DNA from: Pseudomonadota bacterium
GTDB taxonomy: Bacteria > Pseudomonadota > Alphaproteobacteria > Puniceispirillales > Puniceispirillaceae
Reading direction: 5' to 3'
Length of the DNA stretch: 64,000 nt
Assembly: GCA_027620495.1 (NCBI GenBank)
Contig: JAQCEA010000001.1
Location: 169,441-233,440, forward strand
Shown here: positions 50,071 to 58,918 of the stretch, piece after piece
Layout of the letters: every line of letters starts with the position of its first letter
How positions within the stretch are numbered: position 1 is the stretch's first letter
Notes under the pieces: model-generated
The model's database searches: none
What the model was told of the DNA's origin: nothing
The model's input: only the letters and a program-made list of their open reading frames with translations
Translations under genes and position numbers: made by a program

Positions 50071-51049
50071 GCACCGCTCCTTGACGTTGGCGATACGCGC
50101 TGACCAATTCAGCCGCGACTGATACGGCGATTTCGGCTGGTGTCTTGGCACCAATATCTAGCCCAGCCGGGCCATGAATACGGCTGGTAGCGGCCCCATC
50201 AAAACCAGCCGCGGCCAACCGATCAAGCCGCGCCGCATGGGTTTTTCTGCTGCCAAGACAGGCCACATAAAACAACGGTTTGGCAAGCCCCCAATGCAAC
50301 GCCGCGTCATCAATTTTCGGATCATGCGTCAAGGTCACCAGCGCCGTGTCCTGATCTAGAACCATCTCTGCCAAAACCTCATCTGGCCATGAATCATGCA
50401 CCACAATCCCTGGAAAGCGATCAGCCGTCGCAAAGATTCGGCGCGGATCAATCACCACAACATGAAACCCAAGCTGCATGGCCATCGGCGCTAGATGCTG
50501 GCTGATATGAACCGCCCCGGTGATAATCAACTGTGGTCGCGGCATCTGCACAAGGGTGAATGCCATATCTTCCAAAATGCTTGCCGCTGGCGGTGTGATC
50601 ATTTGCACCTGTCCGGTTGCAAGATCAAATCGCAAGCCAACGTTTTTGCGCGCCGCCATAGCCGCCGCCGATTGACGAACAAGATTTGCGTCAAAATAAC
50701 CATCAGCCACCGAAACCAGCCACACTGATATTTCACCACCACAAGACAGCCCGACATCCCATGCCGCGGCATCGGCAACGCCAAAATCCAGCCGCTGACT
50801 GCCAGCGCTTTCCATCATCCCAAGTGCTGCATCAACGACCGCACCTTCAACACACCCACCTGATACAGACCCGGCGATGGTGAGATCATCGCGCACCAGC
50901 ATCACACTGCCCATCTGGCGCGGTGATGACCCCCATGTGCGGATTACAACAGCAAACACCAAACGATGTCCGGCGGCCTGCCATTCATTTGCCACGGCGA
51001 ACAAGGCGTCATCAGCAACAGCTGGTGCGGCGCGGTCATCAGGCATCAT
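50057..51049 (-). CDS. xdhC: XdhC/CoxI family molybdenum-cofactor insertion protein
   Basis: Cofactor-handling chaperone for molybdenum hydroxylases. The 330-residue protein has the XdhC N-terminal domain (GSSPRQMGSVMLVRDD, GSVSGGCVEGAVVDAAL, GLSCGGEISVWL) and a Rossmann-like C-terminal domain (ITGAVHISQHLAPMAMQLGFHVVVIDPR, VTLTHDPKIDDAAL, YVACLGSRKTHAARLDRL). It should bind or sulfurylate the molybdenum cofactor before insertion into the CoxL-type subunit. CGGAGTATTGAT precedes the ATG at 51049. It lies 76 bp after coxE, with 19-base repeats between. Confidence 0.93.
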   Translation of the reverse strand: MMPDDRAAPAVADDALFAVANEWQAAGHRLVFAVVIRTWGSSPRQMGSVMLVRDDLTIAGSVSGGCVEGAVVDAALGMMESAGSQRLDFGVADAAAWDVGLSCGGEISVWLVSVADGYFDANLVRQSAAAMAARKNVGLRFDLATGQVQMITPPAASILEDMAFTLVQMPRPQLIITGAVHISQHLAPMAMQLGFHVVVIDPRRIFATADRFPGIVVHDSWPDEVLAEMVLDQDTALVTLTHDPKIDDAALHWGLAKPLFYVACLGSRKTHAARLDRLAAAGFDGAATSRIHGPAGLDIGAKTPAEIAVSVAAELVSAYRQRQGAVHAAG

Positions 51050-51072
51050 ATCAATACTCCGTTTTGCTGGCC

Positions 51073-51129
51073 TTTGGTCATCTTATCTCACTTTGGTCAT
51101 CTTATCTCACTGTGGTCATCTTAACTTAC
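51073..51129. repeat. Three 19-base tandem repeats between coxE and xdhC
   Basis: TTTGGTCATCTTATCTCAC occurs twice exactly (51073-51091, 51092-51110) and a third time with three changes (51111-51129). The third copy contains the coxE stop codon, so the array appears to have grown from the end of that gene. Confidence 0.85.
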
Positions 51130-52445
51130 TGTGTCGGGGCGGTTTTCATCTGGGCATAAACAGTTTGCCGAACAGCCGTCTTCGCCGCATCACGTGCCAG
51201 TTTCTGCCATGTTACCAATTCCCGGCTACGGTGTCTGCCAATTACCTGTAATTTATCGGCAAGGTCATGAATGGATTGCAGTGAATGCATCGGCAAAAAA
51301 TGATCAACATGCGGCAACATGGTGCGGATCGATTGGCTTTTTGGTGCAAATCCATCGAACCGAAGCAACGGGTTAAGCCATATCAAACGATAGGCTGATT
51401 TATGCAACCTTTCCATTTCAAAATCCAATGTTTGCAGGGCGGATTTATCCTCATCTGGGGCGCGGTCCAACCCATCTGTGATCATGATCACACTCGCGCC
51501 CTCGGCCATAACCCGGCGTGACCATTCACGGTTAAACCGCTGTATATTGCGTCCAATTAAAGTGCCGCCTGACCAGTCATCAACTTGGCTTGATACAGCC
51601 TGCACCGCCTCATCAACATCACGGTAGCGCATCAGCCGGGTGATAGTGGTTAGATGCATGCCAAATAAAAACGAATGCACCGATGGCTGATGCTGGGTTA
51701 CACCGTGGATAAAATGCAGCATCACCCGGCTATAATGTTCCATTGACCCTGACACATCGCACAAAATCACCAAGGGGCGCGGCTTGGTCTGGCGTGATTG
51801 AAATTTTGGCAACACCAGACCAGATTGTCGGCTCGCCGCACGTAGCGCCGCGCGGATAGCAAGCTGTCCCCCAGTCTTTCGTTGTCGCCACCGACGGGCC
51901 TGTCGTTGCGGTAAATATGGCGCCAAATTTTTTATCGCGGACAGCGCCGCGGTCATCTCGTCACCCGACATCATCGCAAAATCTTTGGTCTGCGAAACCG
52001 CGCGGTCAGATGCGGTGGCACTGGCATCAATTTCAATGGTTGTGTCATCCCCCTGATTGATCGGCGGGGGATCGGCCAAAGCATCAGATAACCGGCGCAA
52101 CATATCTTCCGGGTCATCCGTATCCACGCCCGGCACTTTGATTTGCGGCAACAGCAAATCGCGGACACGTTCCATAAATTTTGGGTTCTGCCAGAATAAA
52201 TGAAATGCTTGGGCAAATAATGTCTGGTCTTCTGGCCGCTTGATCAAACAACTGGCAAGCGCATGATAAAATAGTGATTTATTGGCGACCCCAATCACCG
52301 TCACCGCCGCAACAGCATCAACCATGCTAGCTGGTCCAACTGGCAATCCAATGCGGCGCAACAGCCTGACAAACAACATAATATTTTGGTCAAGCTTTGG
52401 CTGTAGCGCGCCGACAACTGGTCCGTCTGGTTGCCGGTTTGTCAT
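51126..52445 (-). CDS. coxE: CoxE-type von Willebrand A domain protein
   Basis: A 439-residue accessory protein for CO-dehydrogenase-type hydroxylases. A long N-terminal helical part (MLFVRLLRRIGLPVGPASMVDAV) precedes a vWA domain from about residue 225, with the metal site DVSGSMEHYS. VIMITDGLDRAPDEDKSAL and YRLIWLNPLLRFDGF also match CoxE. Such proteins pair with a MoxR ATPase (CoxD), which is the next gene upstream, overlapping by one base (stop/start at 52445). It may drive remodelling or copper/sulfur insertion at the active site. Confidence 0.92.
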   Translation of the reverse strand: MTNRQPDGPVVGALQPKLDQNIMLFVRLLRRIGLPVGPASMVDAVAAVTVIGVANKSLFYHALASCLIKRPEDQTLFAQAFHLFWQNPKFMERVRDLLLPQIKVPGVDTDDPEDMLRRLSDALADPPPINQGDDTTIEIDASATASDRAVSQTKDFAMMSGDEMTAALSAIKNLAPYLPQRQARRWRQRKTGGQLAIRAALRAASRQSGLVLPKFQSRQTKPRPLVILCDVSGSMEHYSRVMLHFIHGVTQHQPSVHSFLFGMHLTTITRLMRYRDVDEAVQAVSSQVDDWSGGTLIGRNIQRFNREWSRRVMAEGASVIMITDGLDRAPDEDKSALQTLDFEMERLHKSAYRLIWLNPLLRFDGFAPKSQSIRTMLPHVDHFLPMHSLQSIHDLADKLQVIGRHRSRELVTWQKLARDAAKTAVRQTVYAQMKTAPTQ

Positions 52446-53356
52446 TATCTGGACATTTCCGATTGGACAATGCTGGCTTGAACTTCGCCCAAAATACGTG
52501 CCGCCTCAGACCCCTGTATGCGGCTGATGTCATCCTGATATTTTAATAACACGCCCATCGTCGAATCCACCATTTGCGGATCCAGCGCCACGCAATTTAA
52601 TTCAACCAGCGCTTGTGCCCAGTCGATGGTTTCGGCAACGCCGGGTGATTTGAACAGATTTTGCTGACGCAAACCTTGCACAAAGCCAACGATCTGACGT
52701 TGCAAATCATCAGCCGCTTCGGGTGCCTTTTCAGCCAAAATCGCCAATTCAAGCTCAGCGTCGGGAAAATCAACCCAATGATAGAAACAGCGGCGTTTCA
52801 AGGCGTCATGGATTTCGCGCGTTCTGTTGGAAGTGATAATGACAATGGGCGGTTCGTTGGCCGCGATCACGCCAAGTTCCGGAATGGTAATCTGCCAATC
52901 TGACAATAATTCCAGAAGATAGGCTTCAAACGCCTCATCAGCCCGATCCAACTCGTCAATCAGCAAAATAGGCGGGCCATTTGGATGTGGCTGTAAGGCA
53001 CGAAGAAGTGGCCGCTCGATCAGGAATTTTTTAGTAAACAGATGATCTTCAGCAGTGACCGCATCACCGCGCGTCTGGATTTCAACTAACTGCTGTGCGT
53101 AATTCCATTCATAGGCCGCCTGTGCGATATCAAGCCCTTCATAACATTGCAGCCGGATCAAATCACGGCCCAACAACACCGCCAGCATTTTGGCAATTTC
53201 GGTTTTACCAACACCCGCCTCGCCTTCCAAAAACAGCGGGCGTGACTTTGCCAGTGCCAGAAACAAGCTGACCGACAAACCATCATTGGCGATATAGCCG
53301 CCATCGCGCAATGCCGCCTGCAACATTTCGACAGTTTCAAACGGTTTGCACGACAT
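52445..53356 (-). CDS. coxD: MoxR/CoxD-type AAA+ ATPase
   Basis: A 303-residue AAA+ protein. Walker A is GEAGVGKTEIAK, Walker B is ILLIDELDRADEAFEAYLLE, and sensor 1 lies in PPIVIITSNRTREIHDALKRRC. Its layout matches CoxD/MoxR, the partner of vWA proteins in hydroxylase maturation. ATG 53356 follows GGGAGAAAGCTGG; an upstream TTG at 53371 lacks a ribosome site. It is divergent from coxS, with 119 bp of promoter space between them. Confidence 0.93.
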   Translation of the reverse strand: MSCKPFETVEMLQAALRDGGYIANDGLSVSLFLALAKSRPLFLEGEAGVGKTEIAKMLAVLLGRDLIRLQCYEGLDIAQAAYEWNYAQQLVEIQTRGDAVTAEDHLFTKKFLIERPLLRALQPHPNGPPILLIDELDRADEAFEAYLLELLSDWQITIPELGVIAANEPPIVIITSNRTREIHDALKRRCFYHWVDFPDAELELAILAEKAPEAADDLQRQIVGFVQGLRQQNLFKSPGVAETIDWAQALVELNCVALDPQMVDSTMGVLLKYQDDISRIQGSEAARILGEVQASIVQSEMSR

Positions 53357-53475
53357 CCAGCTTTCTCCCAAAAAATTGGTGAGTCATGTTTACAAATCCC
53401 CGGATTCAAGACAAGCTTCTATAAAAGAAAAAACAAATGCTCTGCTATCGGCAGAGTCCAAATGGGAGAAAAACT

Positions 53476-53943
53476 ATGCCAACCGTATCAATGAAGGTAA
53501 ATGGCCAGTCGGTAAGCCATGACGTTGCAGATAACACGCTTCTTGTAACGTTCCTGCGAGAAACACTTGGCCTGACTGGTACGCATATCGGCTGTGACAC
53601 CAGCCAATGCGGCGCCTGTGTGATCCATGTCAATGGTGCCTCGGTAAAATCATGCACGATGCTTGCGGCCCAAGCAAATGGCGCCGACGTCACCACAATC
53701 GAAGGCATTGCAAATGGCGATGAACTTCACCCCATGCAACAGGCATTCCACGAAAATCACGGCTTGCAATGTGGGTTTTGTACCCCCGGCATGATTATGA
53801 GTGCCATTGAACTTGTCGAAACCAATAAAAACCTGTCCGAACAGGATATTCGTGAGGGGCTGGAGGGCAATATCTGCCGCTGTACCGGCTATCACAATAT
53901 TGTGAAATCAGTTCAGGATGCCGCACAAAAGATGGGAGGCTGA
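53476..53943 (+). CDS. coxS: Molybdenum hydroxylase 2Fe-2S subunit (CoxS-like)
   Basis: Small electron-transfer subunit of 155 residues. The plant-ferredoxin-type cluster ligands are C40, C45, C48 and C60 ([16 protein letters not shown]). The second cluster uses C99-GF-C102 and C134-R-C136 ([21 protein letters not shown]). ATG 53476 follows GGGAGAAAAACT. It is first in the divergent coxS-coxL-coxM run; the coxL start lies two bases after its stop. Confidence 0.96.
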   Translation: MPTVSMKVNGQSVSHDVADNTLLVTFLRETLGLTGTHIGCDTSQCGACVIHVNGASVKSCTMLAAQANGADVTTIEGIANGDELHPMQQAFHENHGLQCGFCTPGMIMSAIELVETNKNLSEQDIREGLEGNICRCTGYHNIVKSVQDAAQKMGG

Positions 53944-53944
53944 T

Positions 53945-56326
53945 ATGCCAGAGGGAATCGCAGAAGGTATCGGCGCATCAGTACGCCGCAAGGAAGACAG
54001 AAAATTCATCACCGGCAGAGGCCGCTATACAGACGACATAAACCGGGCTGGCCAATTACACGCATTTTTTGTGCGCTCTGATGTCGCGCATGCCAAGATA
54101 AAATCGGTCGATATCAAAAAAGCCGCCGCCATGGATGGTGTTGCCGCTGTCTATACCGGCCAAGATATTGCCGATGACGGTGTGGGCGGGCTGATTTGTG
54201 GCTGGGTTGTGCCGAACCGCGACGGTAGCGCAACACATGAACCGCCGCACCCAATTTTGGCCAAGGACAAGGTGCGCTATGTTGGCGATCATGTTGCCAT
54301 GGTTGTTGCCGATAGTCTGGCAACCGCCCAAGCCGCGGCCGAATTGGTAAATGTGACTTATGAAACACTGCCAGCTGTGGTTGATCTTGCCAGTGCCGCA
54401 ACAGCGGCTGAAATTCATGATGGCATGGCCAACAACACTTATTTTGACTGGGAACTTGGTGACGAAGCCGCCACCGCCGACGCGTTTTCAAAAGCCAAAC
54501 ATGTTGTAAGCGCAACCTTGCGCAACAATCGGTTGATTCCAAACGCGGTGGAACCACGTGCCGCTGTTGCCGAATATGATCATATTGCCGATTCATATGT
54601 GCTTCATTCGACCACCCAAAACCCGCATTTGCTGCGGCTGGTGATTTGTGCCTTTGTGCTGAATATCCCTGAGTCAAAAATGCAGATAGTCGCGCCCGAT
54701 GTTGGCGGGGGATTTGGATCAAAAATCTATCTGTACGCCGAAGAAGCCTGTTGTACATGGGCGGCAAAAAAGCTGCGGCGGCCAATCAAATGGACAGCTG
54801 ATCGCACCCAAGCCTTTTTGTCAGACGCGCATGGCCGTGACCATATCAACAAAGTGCAGATGGCACTTGACGACAACAACAAGATCATTGGTCTGCGGGT
54901 TGATACATTGGCCAATTTAGGCGGCTATCTATCGGCCTTTGCGGTGGTGACGCCAACCTATCTGCATGGCACCTTATTGTCGGGCTGTTATGCGATCCCA
55001 GCGATTTATACCAATGTCAAAGGCATGGCGACAACAACCGCGCCGGTTGATGCCTATCGCGGTGCTGGTCGGCCCGAAGCCACCTTTCTTTTGGAGCGAA
55101 TGATGAATATTGCCGCGGCAGAGATTGGCATGGACCCGGCTGAATTCCGCCGGATTAATTTCATCCCGAAAGATGCGTTTCCCTATCAGACCGCGGTCGC
55201 GCTTCAATATGACATTGGCGATTATGAAGCCCCGCTCGACCGGGCGCTTGAAATGATCGATTATAAAGGGTTTGAATCGCGCCGGGCAGAGGCGGCCAAA
55301 CGCGGCAAATATCGCGGCATTGGCCTGTCTAGCTATATCGAGGCCTGCGGCATCGCCCCATCTGCGGTGGTTGGTGCGCTTGGTGGCCGGGTGGGGCTGT
55401 ATGAAAGCGCCGTTGTGCGGGTTGATCCCACTGGCACCGTATCGGTATTTACCGGCGCGCACAGCCATGGTCAGGGCCATGACACCACCTTTGCCCAGAT
55501 TGTTGCCGATAAGCTGGGCATTCCGCTTGCCAATGTTGAAATTGTGCATGGCGATACAAATCGCATTCCATTTGGCATGGGCACTTATGGGTCGCGGTCG
55601 TTGGCTGTTGGTGGCACCGCCATTTCCAAGGCGGTTGATAAGGTCATTGAAAAAGGCAAGATCATCGCCGCACATATGCTCGAAGCCGCTGATTCCGATA
55701 TGGAATTTAAAGATGGCAAATTTGCCGTGGCTGGCACTGACAAGGAAAAATCATTTGGCGAAATTGCGCTATCGGCCTATGTGCCACACAATTTCCCGCA
55801 TGACCGGCTGGAACCCGGCCTTGAAGAAACCGCCTTTTATGACCCGCTGAATTTCACCTATCCATCAGGCACGCATATCGCCGAAGTGGAAATCGACCCA
55901 GCAACCGGCGTGGTTACGCTTGTCGACTGGGCCTGTTGTGATGATTTTGGCAATCTTATCAACCCGATGATTGTCGAGGGCCAGGTCCATGGCGGGATCG
56001 CACAAGGCGTCGGACAGGCACTATTGGAAAACGCCCATTATGATGAAAATGGCCAGTTGCTGACAGCATCCTATATGGATTATTGCATGCCGCGAGCCGA
56101 TAATTTCCCATCATTACAGGTGGATTATACGGTCACGGCCTGCACCCATAACGACCTTGGCGTCAAAGGATGCGGCGAAGCCGGGGCGATTGCCTCGCCA
56201 CCAGCCCTGATCAATGCCGTTGTCGACGCGCTGTCGCCGCTTGGCGTCACTGATATGACAATGCCGGCATCACCAGAAAAAGTATGGCGGGCCATTCAAA
56301 ACGCCCAGACCAAAGCGGCCGAATAG
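53945..56326 (+). CDS. coxL: Molybdenum hydroxylase large subunit, form II CoxL-like
   Basis: Molybdopterin-containing catalytic subunit, 793 residues. The active-site loop reads A370-Y-R-G-A-G-R376, the form II signature; true CO dehydrogenase (form I) has AYxCSFR, with the copper-binding cysteine. The molybdenum-pterin motifs DVGGGFGSKIYLYAEEA, QGHDTTFAQIVADKLG and GVKGCGEAGAIASPPALINA are intact. The gene order S-L-M is also that of form II clusters. So CO oxidation should not be assumed; a different aldehyde or heterocycle is possible. GGAGGCTGAT precedes the ATG at 53945. Confidence 0.95.
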   Translation: MPEGIAEGIGASVRRKEDRKFITGRGRYTDDINRAGQLHAFFVRSDVAHAKIKSVDIKKAAAMDGVAAVYTGQDIADDGVGGLICGWVVPNRDGSATHEPPHPILAKDKVRYVGDHVAMVVADSLATAQAAAELVNVTYETLPAVVDLASAATAAEIHDGMANNTYFDWELGDEAATADAFSKAKHVVSATLRNNRLIPNAVEPRAAVAEYDHIADSYVLHSTTQNPHLLRLVICAFVLNIPESKMQIVAPDVGGGFGSKIYLYAEEACCTWAAKKLRRPIKWTADRTQAFLSDAHGRDHINKVQMALDDNNKIIGLRVDTLANLGGYLSAFAVVTPTYLHGTLLSGCYAIPAIYTNVKGMATTTAPVDAYRGAGRPEATFLLERMMNIAAAEIGMDPAEFRRINFIPKDAFPYQTAVALQYDIGDYEAPLDRALEMIDYKGFESRRAEAAKRGKYRGIGLSSYIEACGIAPSAVVGALGGRVGLYESAVVRVDPTGTVSVFTGAHSHGQGHDTTFAQIVADKLGIPLANVEIVHGDTNRIPFGMGTYGSRSLAVGGTAISKAVDKVIEKGKIIAAHMLEAADSDMEFKDGKFAVAGTDKEKSFGEIALSAYVPHNFPHDRLEPGLEETAFYDPLNFTYPSGTHIAEVEIDPATGVVTLVDWACCDDFGNLINPMIVEGQVHGGIAQGVGQALLENAHYDENGQLLTASYMDYCMPRADNFPSLQVDYTVTACTHNDLGVKGCGEAGAIASPPALINAVVDALSPLGVTDMTMPASPEKVWRAIQNAQTKAAE

Positions 56327-56338
56327 GGGAGAGAAACC

Positions 56339-57130
56339 ATGTATGCAACAGACTATGTCAAAGCGGCAGATGTCGCTGATGCCGCGGCCAAACTAGCGGC
56401 GGCAGATGATGGCAAATTACTGGCTGGCGGCCAAACCTTACTGCCAACCTTAAAACAGCGTCTGGCCAGCCCGGACAAGCTGATTGATCTTGCCGGATGC
56501 GGCCTGTCTTCCATCAGCAAATCTGGCGATGCCATCAAAATTGGTGCCATGACCTGTCACGCAGATGTCGCAAACCATAAAGATGTGGCCGCGGCCAACC
56601 CGGGGCTGGCGTCGCTGGCTGGCGGTATTGGTGACAGGCAGGTCCGCAATTGCGGCACCATTGGCGGGTCGGTGGCGAATAATGATCCGGCGGCTTGTTA
56701 TCCGGCGGCGGTGCTGGCACTTGGCGGTACCATCCATACCAGCAAGCGCGATATCGCGGCCGAAGATTTTTTTGTCGGAATGTTTGAAACCGCGCTTGAT
56801 GAGGATGAAATCATCACCGCTGTCACCCTGCCGACCCCACAAAAATCGGCTTATATCAAATTTCCCAACCCGGCGTCTCGCTATGCCATGGTCGGGGTGT
56901 TTGTCGCACAATTTGCCGATGGCGTGCGGGTCGCGGTAACTGGGGCTGGCGAAGACGGGGTGTTTCGTGCCAGCGATATCGAAGCGGCGCTGACAGCAAA
57001 GTTTGACGCGGCCAGCCTTGATGGCATGACCATGTCAGAAGACGGGCTGATGGGAGATATTCATGCCTCGCCTGCTTACCGGGCGCATCTGATTGTCGAA
57101 ATGGCACGCCGCGCTGTCGCCGCCTGCTAG
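56339..57130 (+). CDS. coxM: Molybdenum hydroxylase FAD subunit (CoxM-like)
   Basis: Medium subunit of 263 residues that carries FAD to pass electrons on. It has the two FAD loops LAGGQTLLPTLKQRLASP and CGTIGGSVANNDPAACYPAAVLALGG, and a C-terminal domain with FRASDIEAALTAKFDAASLDG. A GGGGAGAG ribosome site precedes it. It ends the structural operon and is followed by a strong terminator at 57151. Confidence 0.95.
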   Translation: MYATDYVKAADVADAAAKLAAADDGKLLAGGQTLLPTLKQRLASPDKLIDLAGCGLSSISKSGDAIKIGAMTCHADVANHKDVAAANPGLASLAGGIGDRQVRNCGTIGGSVANNDPAACYPAAVLALGGTIHTSKRDIAAEDFFVGMFETALDEDEIITAVTLPTPQKSAYIKFPNPASRYAMVGVFVAQFADGVRVAVTGAGEDGVFRASDIEAALTAKFDAASLDGMTMSEDGLMGDIHASPAYRAHLIVEMARRAVAAC

Positions 57131-57150
57131 CCCATTTCCACCTATTAAAA

Positions 57151-57187
57151 GCCAGAAAGCGGGACACCCAGCTTTCTGGCTTTTTTT
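57151..57187 (+). terminator. Intrinsic terminator of the cox structural operon
   Basis: A perfect 10-base stem (GCCAGAAAGC, 57151-57160; GCTTTCTGGC, 57171-57180) around a 10-base loop is followed by seven Ts. It closes coxS-coxL-coxM, so the next gene must have its own promoter. Confidence 0.93.
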
Positions 57188-57263
57188 ACCAATTAACCGG
57201 ATTTTACATCTTGACCAGCGGCGGCCTGCCCATAGATGATAGGGCGCATCATCCGGCAGGTTT

Positions 57264-57281
57264 TGAGTATTATACTACTCA
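57264..57281. promoter_or_regulatory. Palindromic operator copy 1 (TGAGTA-N6-TACTCA)
   Basis: An 18-base palindrome, first of three of the same form upstream of the acyl-CoA dehydrogenase gene. Half-sites TGAGTA and TACTCA flank six unconserved bases. Its start is 59 bases before copy 2. The regulator is unknown. Confidence 0.7.
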
Positions 57282-57322
57282 GACTCGCAACCCTTGGACT
57301 CTTGGCGTAGCCTATGACGTCT

Positions 57323-57340
57323 TGAGTAACATACTACTCA
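57323..57340. promoter_or_regulatory. Palindromic operator copy 2 (TGAGTA-N6-TACTCA)
   Basis: Same half-sites and spacer length as copies 1 and 3. It begins exactly 20 bases before copy 3, two helical turns, so dimers on copies 2 and 3 would lie on the same face of the DNA. Confidence 0.75.
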
Positions 57341-57342
57341 TT

Positions 57343-57360
57343 TGAGTACTATAATACTCA
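57343..57360. promoter_or_regulatory. Palindromic operator copy 3 (TGAGTA-N6-TACTCA)
   Basis: Third copy, ending 65 bases before the acyl-CoA dehydrogenase ATG, probably across or near its promoter. All three copies keep the outer six bases on both sides, while the six spacer bases vary. Confidence 0.75.
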
Positions 57361-57425
57361 TTGCCGCTAACAGGATTCAAACCCCGCCTTTCAAATATTC
57401 AATCAAAGACACAACAGGTATTTTC

Positions 57426-58586
57426 ATGTTTTCTTACCCGCATCAACATCCAGAAATCCGCGACGCTGTCACCAAATTATGCGCTGATTTTGACAGCAAA
57501 TATTGGCAAGCCTGCGATGCTGACCGCGCCTATCCACATAAATTTGTACAGGCGCTGACCGATGCTGGCTATCTATCGGCGCTGATCCCCGAAGAATTTG
57601 GTGGGCTGTCACTGCCGATTTCGGCTGGTGCGGCGATTTTAGAAGAAATTCACCGGTCTGGCGGCAATGCGGCGGCATGTCATGCCCAAATGTATACCAT
57701 GGGTACGGTATTGCGGCATGGGTCAGACGCGCAAAAGGCTGAATATCTGCCGGGCATTGCCGATGGCAGTTTGCGGCTTCAGGCCTTTGGCGTGACCGAA
57801 CCGACAAGCGGTACTGATACCACAGCGCTGCGCACCACGGCGCGGCGTGATGGCGATGATTATGTTGTGAATGGTCAAAAAGTCTGGACAAGTCGGGCGG
57901 AATATTCTGATCTTTTGCTATTGCTGGCCCGCACCACGCCGCTTGATCAATGCGCCAAAAAGACCAATGGCTTGTCGGTATTTCTGGTCGATATGCGCGA
58001 GGTACGCGGTAAATCGCTGACCATTACGCCGATCCGCACGATGATGAACCATTCATCCACCCAGCTATTTTTTGACGATATGCGGATTCCAGCAAGCAGT
58101 ATTGTTGGCGAAGAAGGCAAAGGATTTCGCTATATTTTGTCGGGGATGAATGCCGAACGGATTCTGATCGCGGCCGAATGTATTGGCGATGCCAAATGGT
58201 TTATTGAAAAGGCCAGCGCCTATGCCAATGAACGAAGCGTCTTTGGCCGTCCGATTGGCCAAAATCAGGGAATCCAATTCCCAATTGCGCGTGCCTATAG
58301 CCAAATGCGCGCGGCCGAACTGATGCTGAATGAGGCCATCCGCCTATATGAGGCTGGCGACAACCCGGGGGAAGAGGCAAACCTTGCCAAATTGCTGTGC
58401 GCCGATGCGTCATGGGCGGCGGCCGAAATGTGCGTACAAACCTATGGCGGGTTTGGCTTTGCCGAAGAATATGATGTCGAACGCAAATTCCGCGAGGCCC
58501 GGCTCTATCAGGTGGCGCCTATTTCGACCAATTTGATCCTCAGCTATCTTGCCGAACATGTTTTGGGCCTGCCGCGGTCTTATTAA
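57426..58586 (+). CDS. Acyl-CoA dehydrogenase
   Basis: FAD-dependent dehydrogenase introducing a trans-2 double bond in an acyl-CoA. The 386-residue protein has LIPEEFGGLSLPISAGAAILEEIHRSGGN, FGVTEPTSGTDTT, VVNGQKVWTSRAEYSDLLLLLART and YGGFGFAEEYDVERKFREARLYQVAPISTNLI (read in pieces). The last block contains the conserved QxYGG...ERxFRDxR region. Chain-length choice is unknown. ATG 57426 gives the normal N-terminus; an in-frame ATG at 57342 lies inside operator copy 2-3 and is rejected. It stands alone behind a terminator and three palindromes, so it should be regulated separately from the cox genes. Confidence 0.93.
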   Translation: MFSYPHQHPEIRDAVTKLCADFDSKYWQACDADRAYPHKFVQALTDAGYLSALIPEEFGGLSLPISAGAAILEEIHRSGGNAAACHAQMYTMGTVLRHGSDAQKAEYLPGIADGSLRLQAFGVTEPTSGTDTTALRTTARRDGDDYVVNGQKVWTSRAEYSDLLLLLARTTPLDQCAKKTNGLSVFLVDMREVRGKSLTITPIRTMMNHSSTQLFFDDMRIPASSIVGEEGKGFRYILSGMNAERILIAAECIGDAKWFIEKASAYANERSVFGRPIGQNQGIQFPIARAYSQMRAAELMLNEAIRLYEAGDNPGEEANLAKLLCADASWAAAEMCVQTYGGFGFAEEYDVERKFREARLYQVAPISTNLILSYLAEHVLGLPRSY

Positions 58587-58624
58587 CTCACAACTACCAA
58601 CTGCTCTCGGACGCTAGAATCTTG

Positions 58625-58714
58625 TGGCGGAGGGACGGGGATTCGAACCCCGGAGAGGCGTTAACCTCAACACGCTTTCCAGGCGTGCGCCTTAAACCAC
58701 TCGGCCACCCCTCC
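58625..58714 (-). tRNA. tRNA-Ser (anticodon GGA)
   Basis: A 90-base class II tRNA on the - strand. It opens GGAGGGG and ends with the matching CCCTCC, a G discriminator and encoded CCA (58625-58627). The anticodon loop CTGGAAA gives GGA. A long variable arm (TTGAGGTTAACGCCTC) and a T arm with GGTTCGAATCC are present, as in tRNA-Ser. Confidence 0.97.
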
Positions 58715-58918
58715 ACGTTATTTTATCCGAAAACTAACAGCTAGTTATTCGTGTTTCAACAAATCTATATGCCGTATCACATAAGATTTTTTGTGAGCTA
58801 AATTCCACATTCTTTGCAGAATGAGCCAACCAAAAAAGCTTGAGCCTGTGTTAGAACTATGAGTTGCTGTTTTGGATTACTTCTTGCTAACAGATAAAAC
58901 CCCGATCATGATGGAGGG

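Noticed and set aside
54114..54785. 223-codon - strand frame opposite coxL
   Set aside because: It is antisense to a conserved catalytic subunit; composition is His/Gln/Arg-rich, without domains or a ribosome site.
53945..56326. Calling CoxL a true (form I) CO dehydrogenase
   Set aside because: The active-site loop is AYRGAGR, not AYxCSFR, and the gene order is S-L-M, both form II traits.
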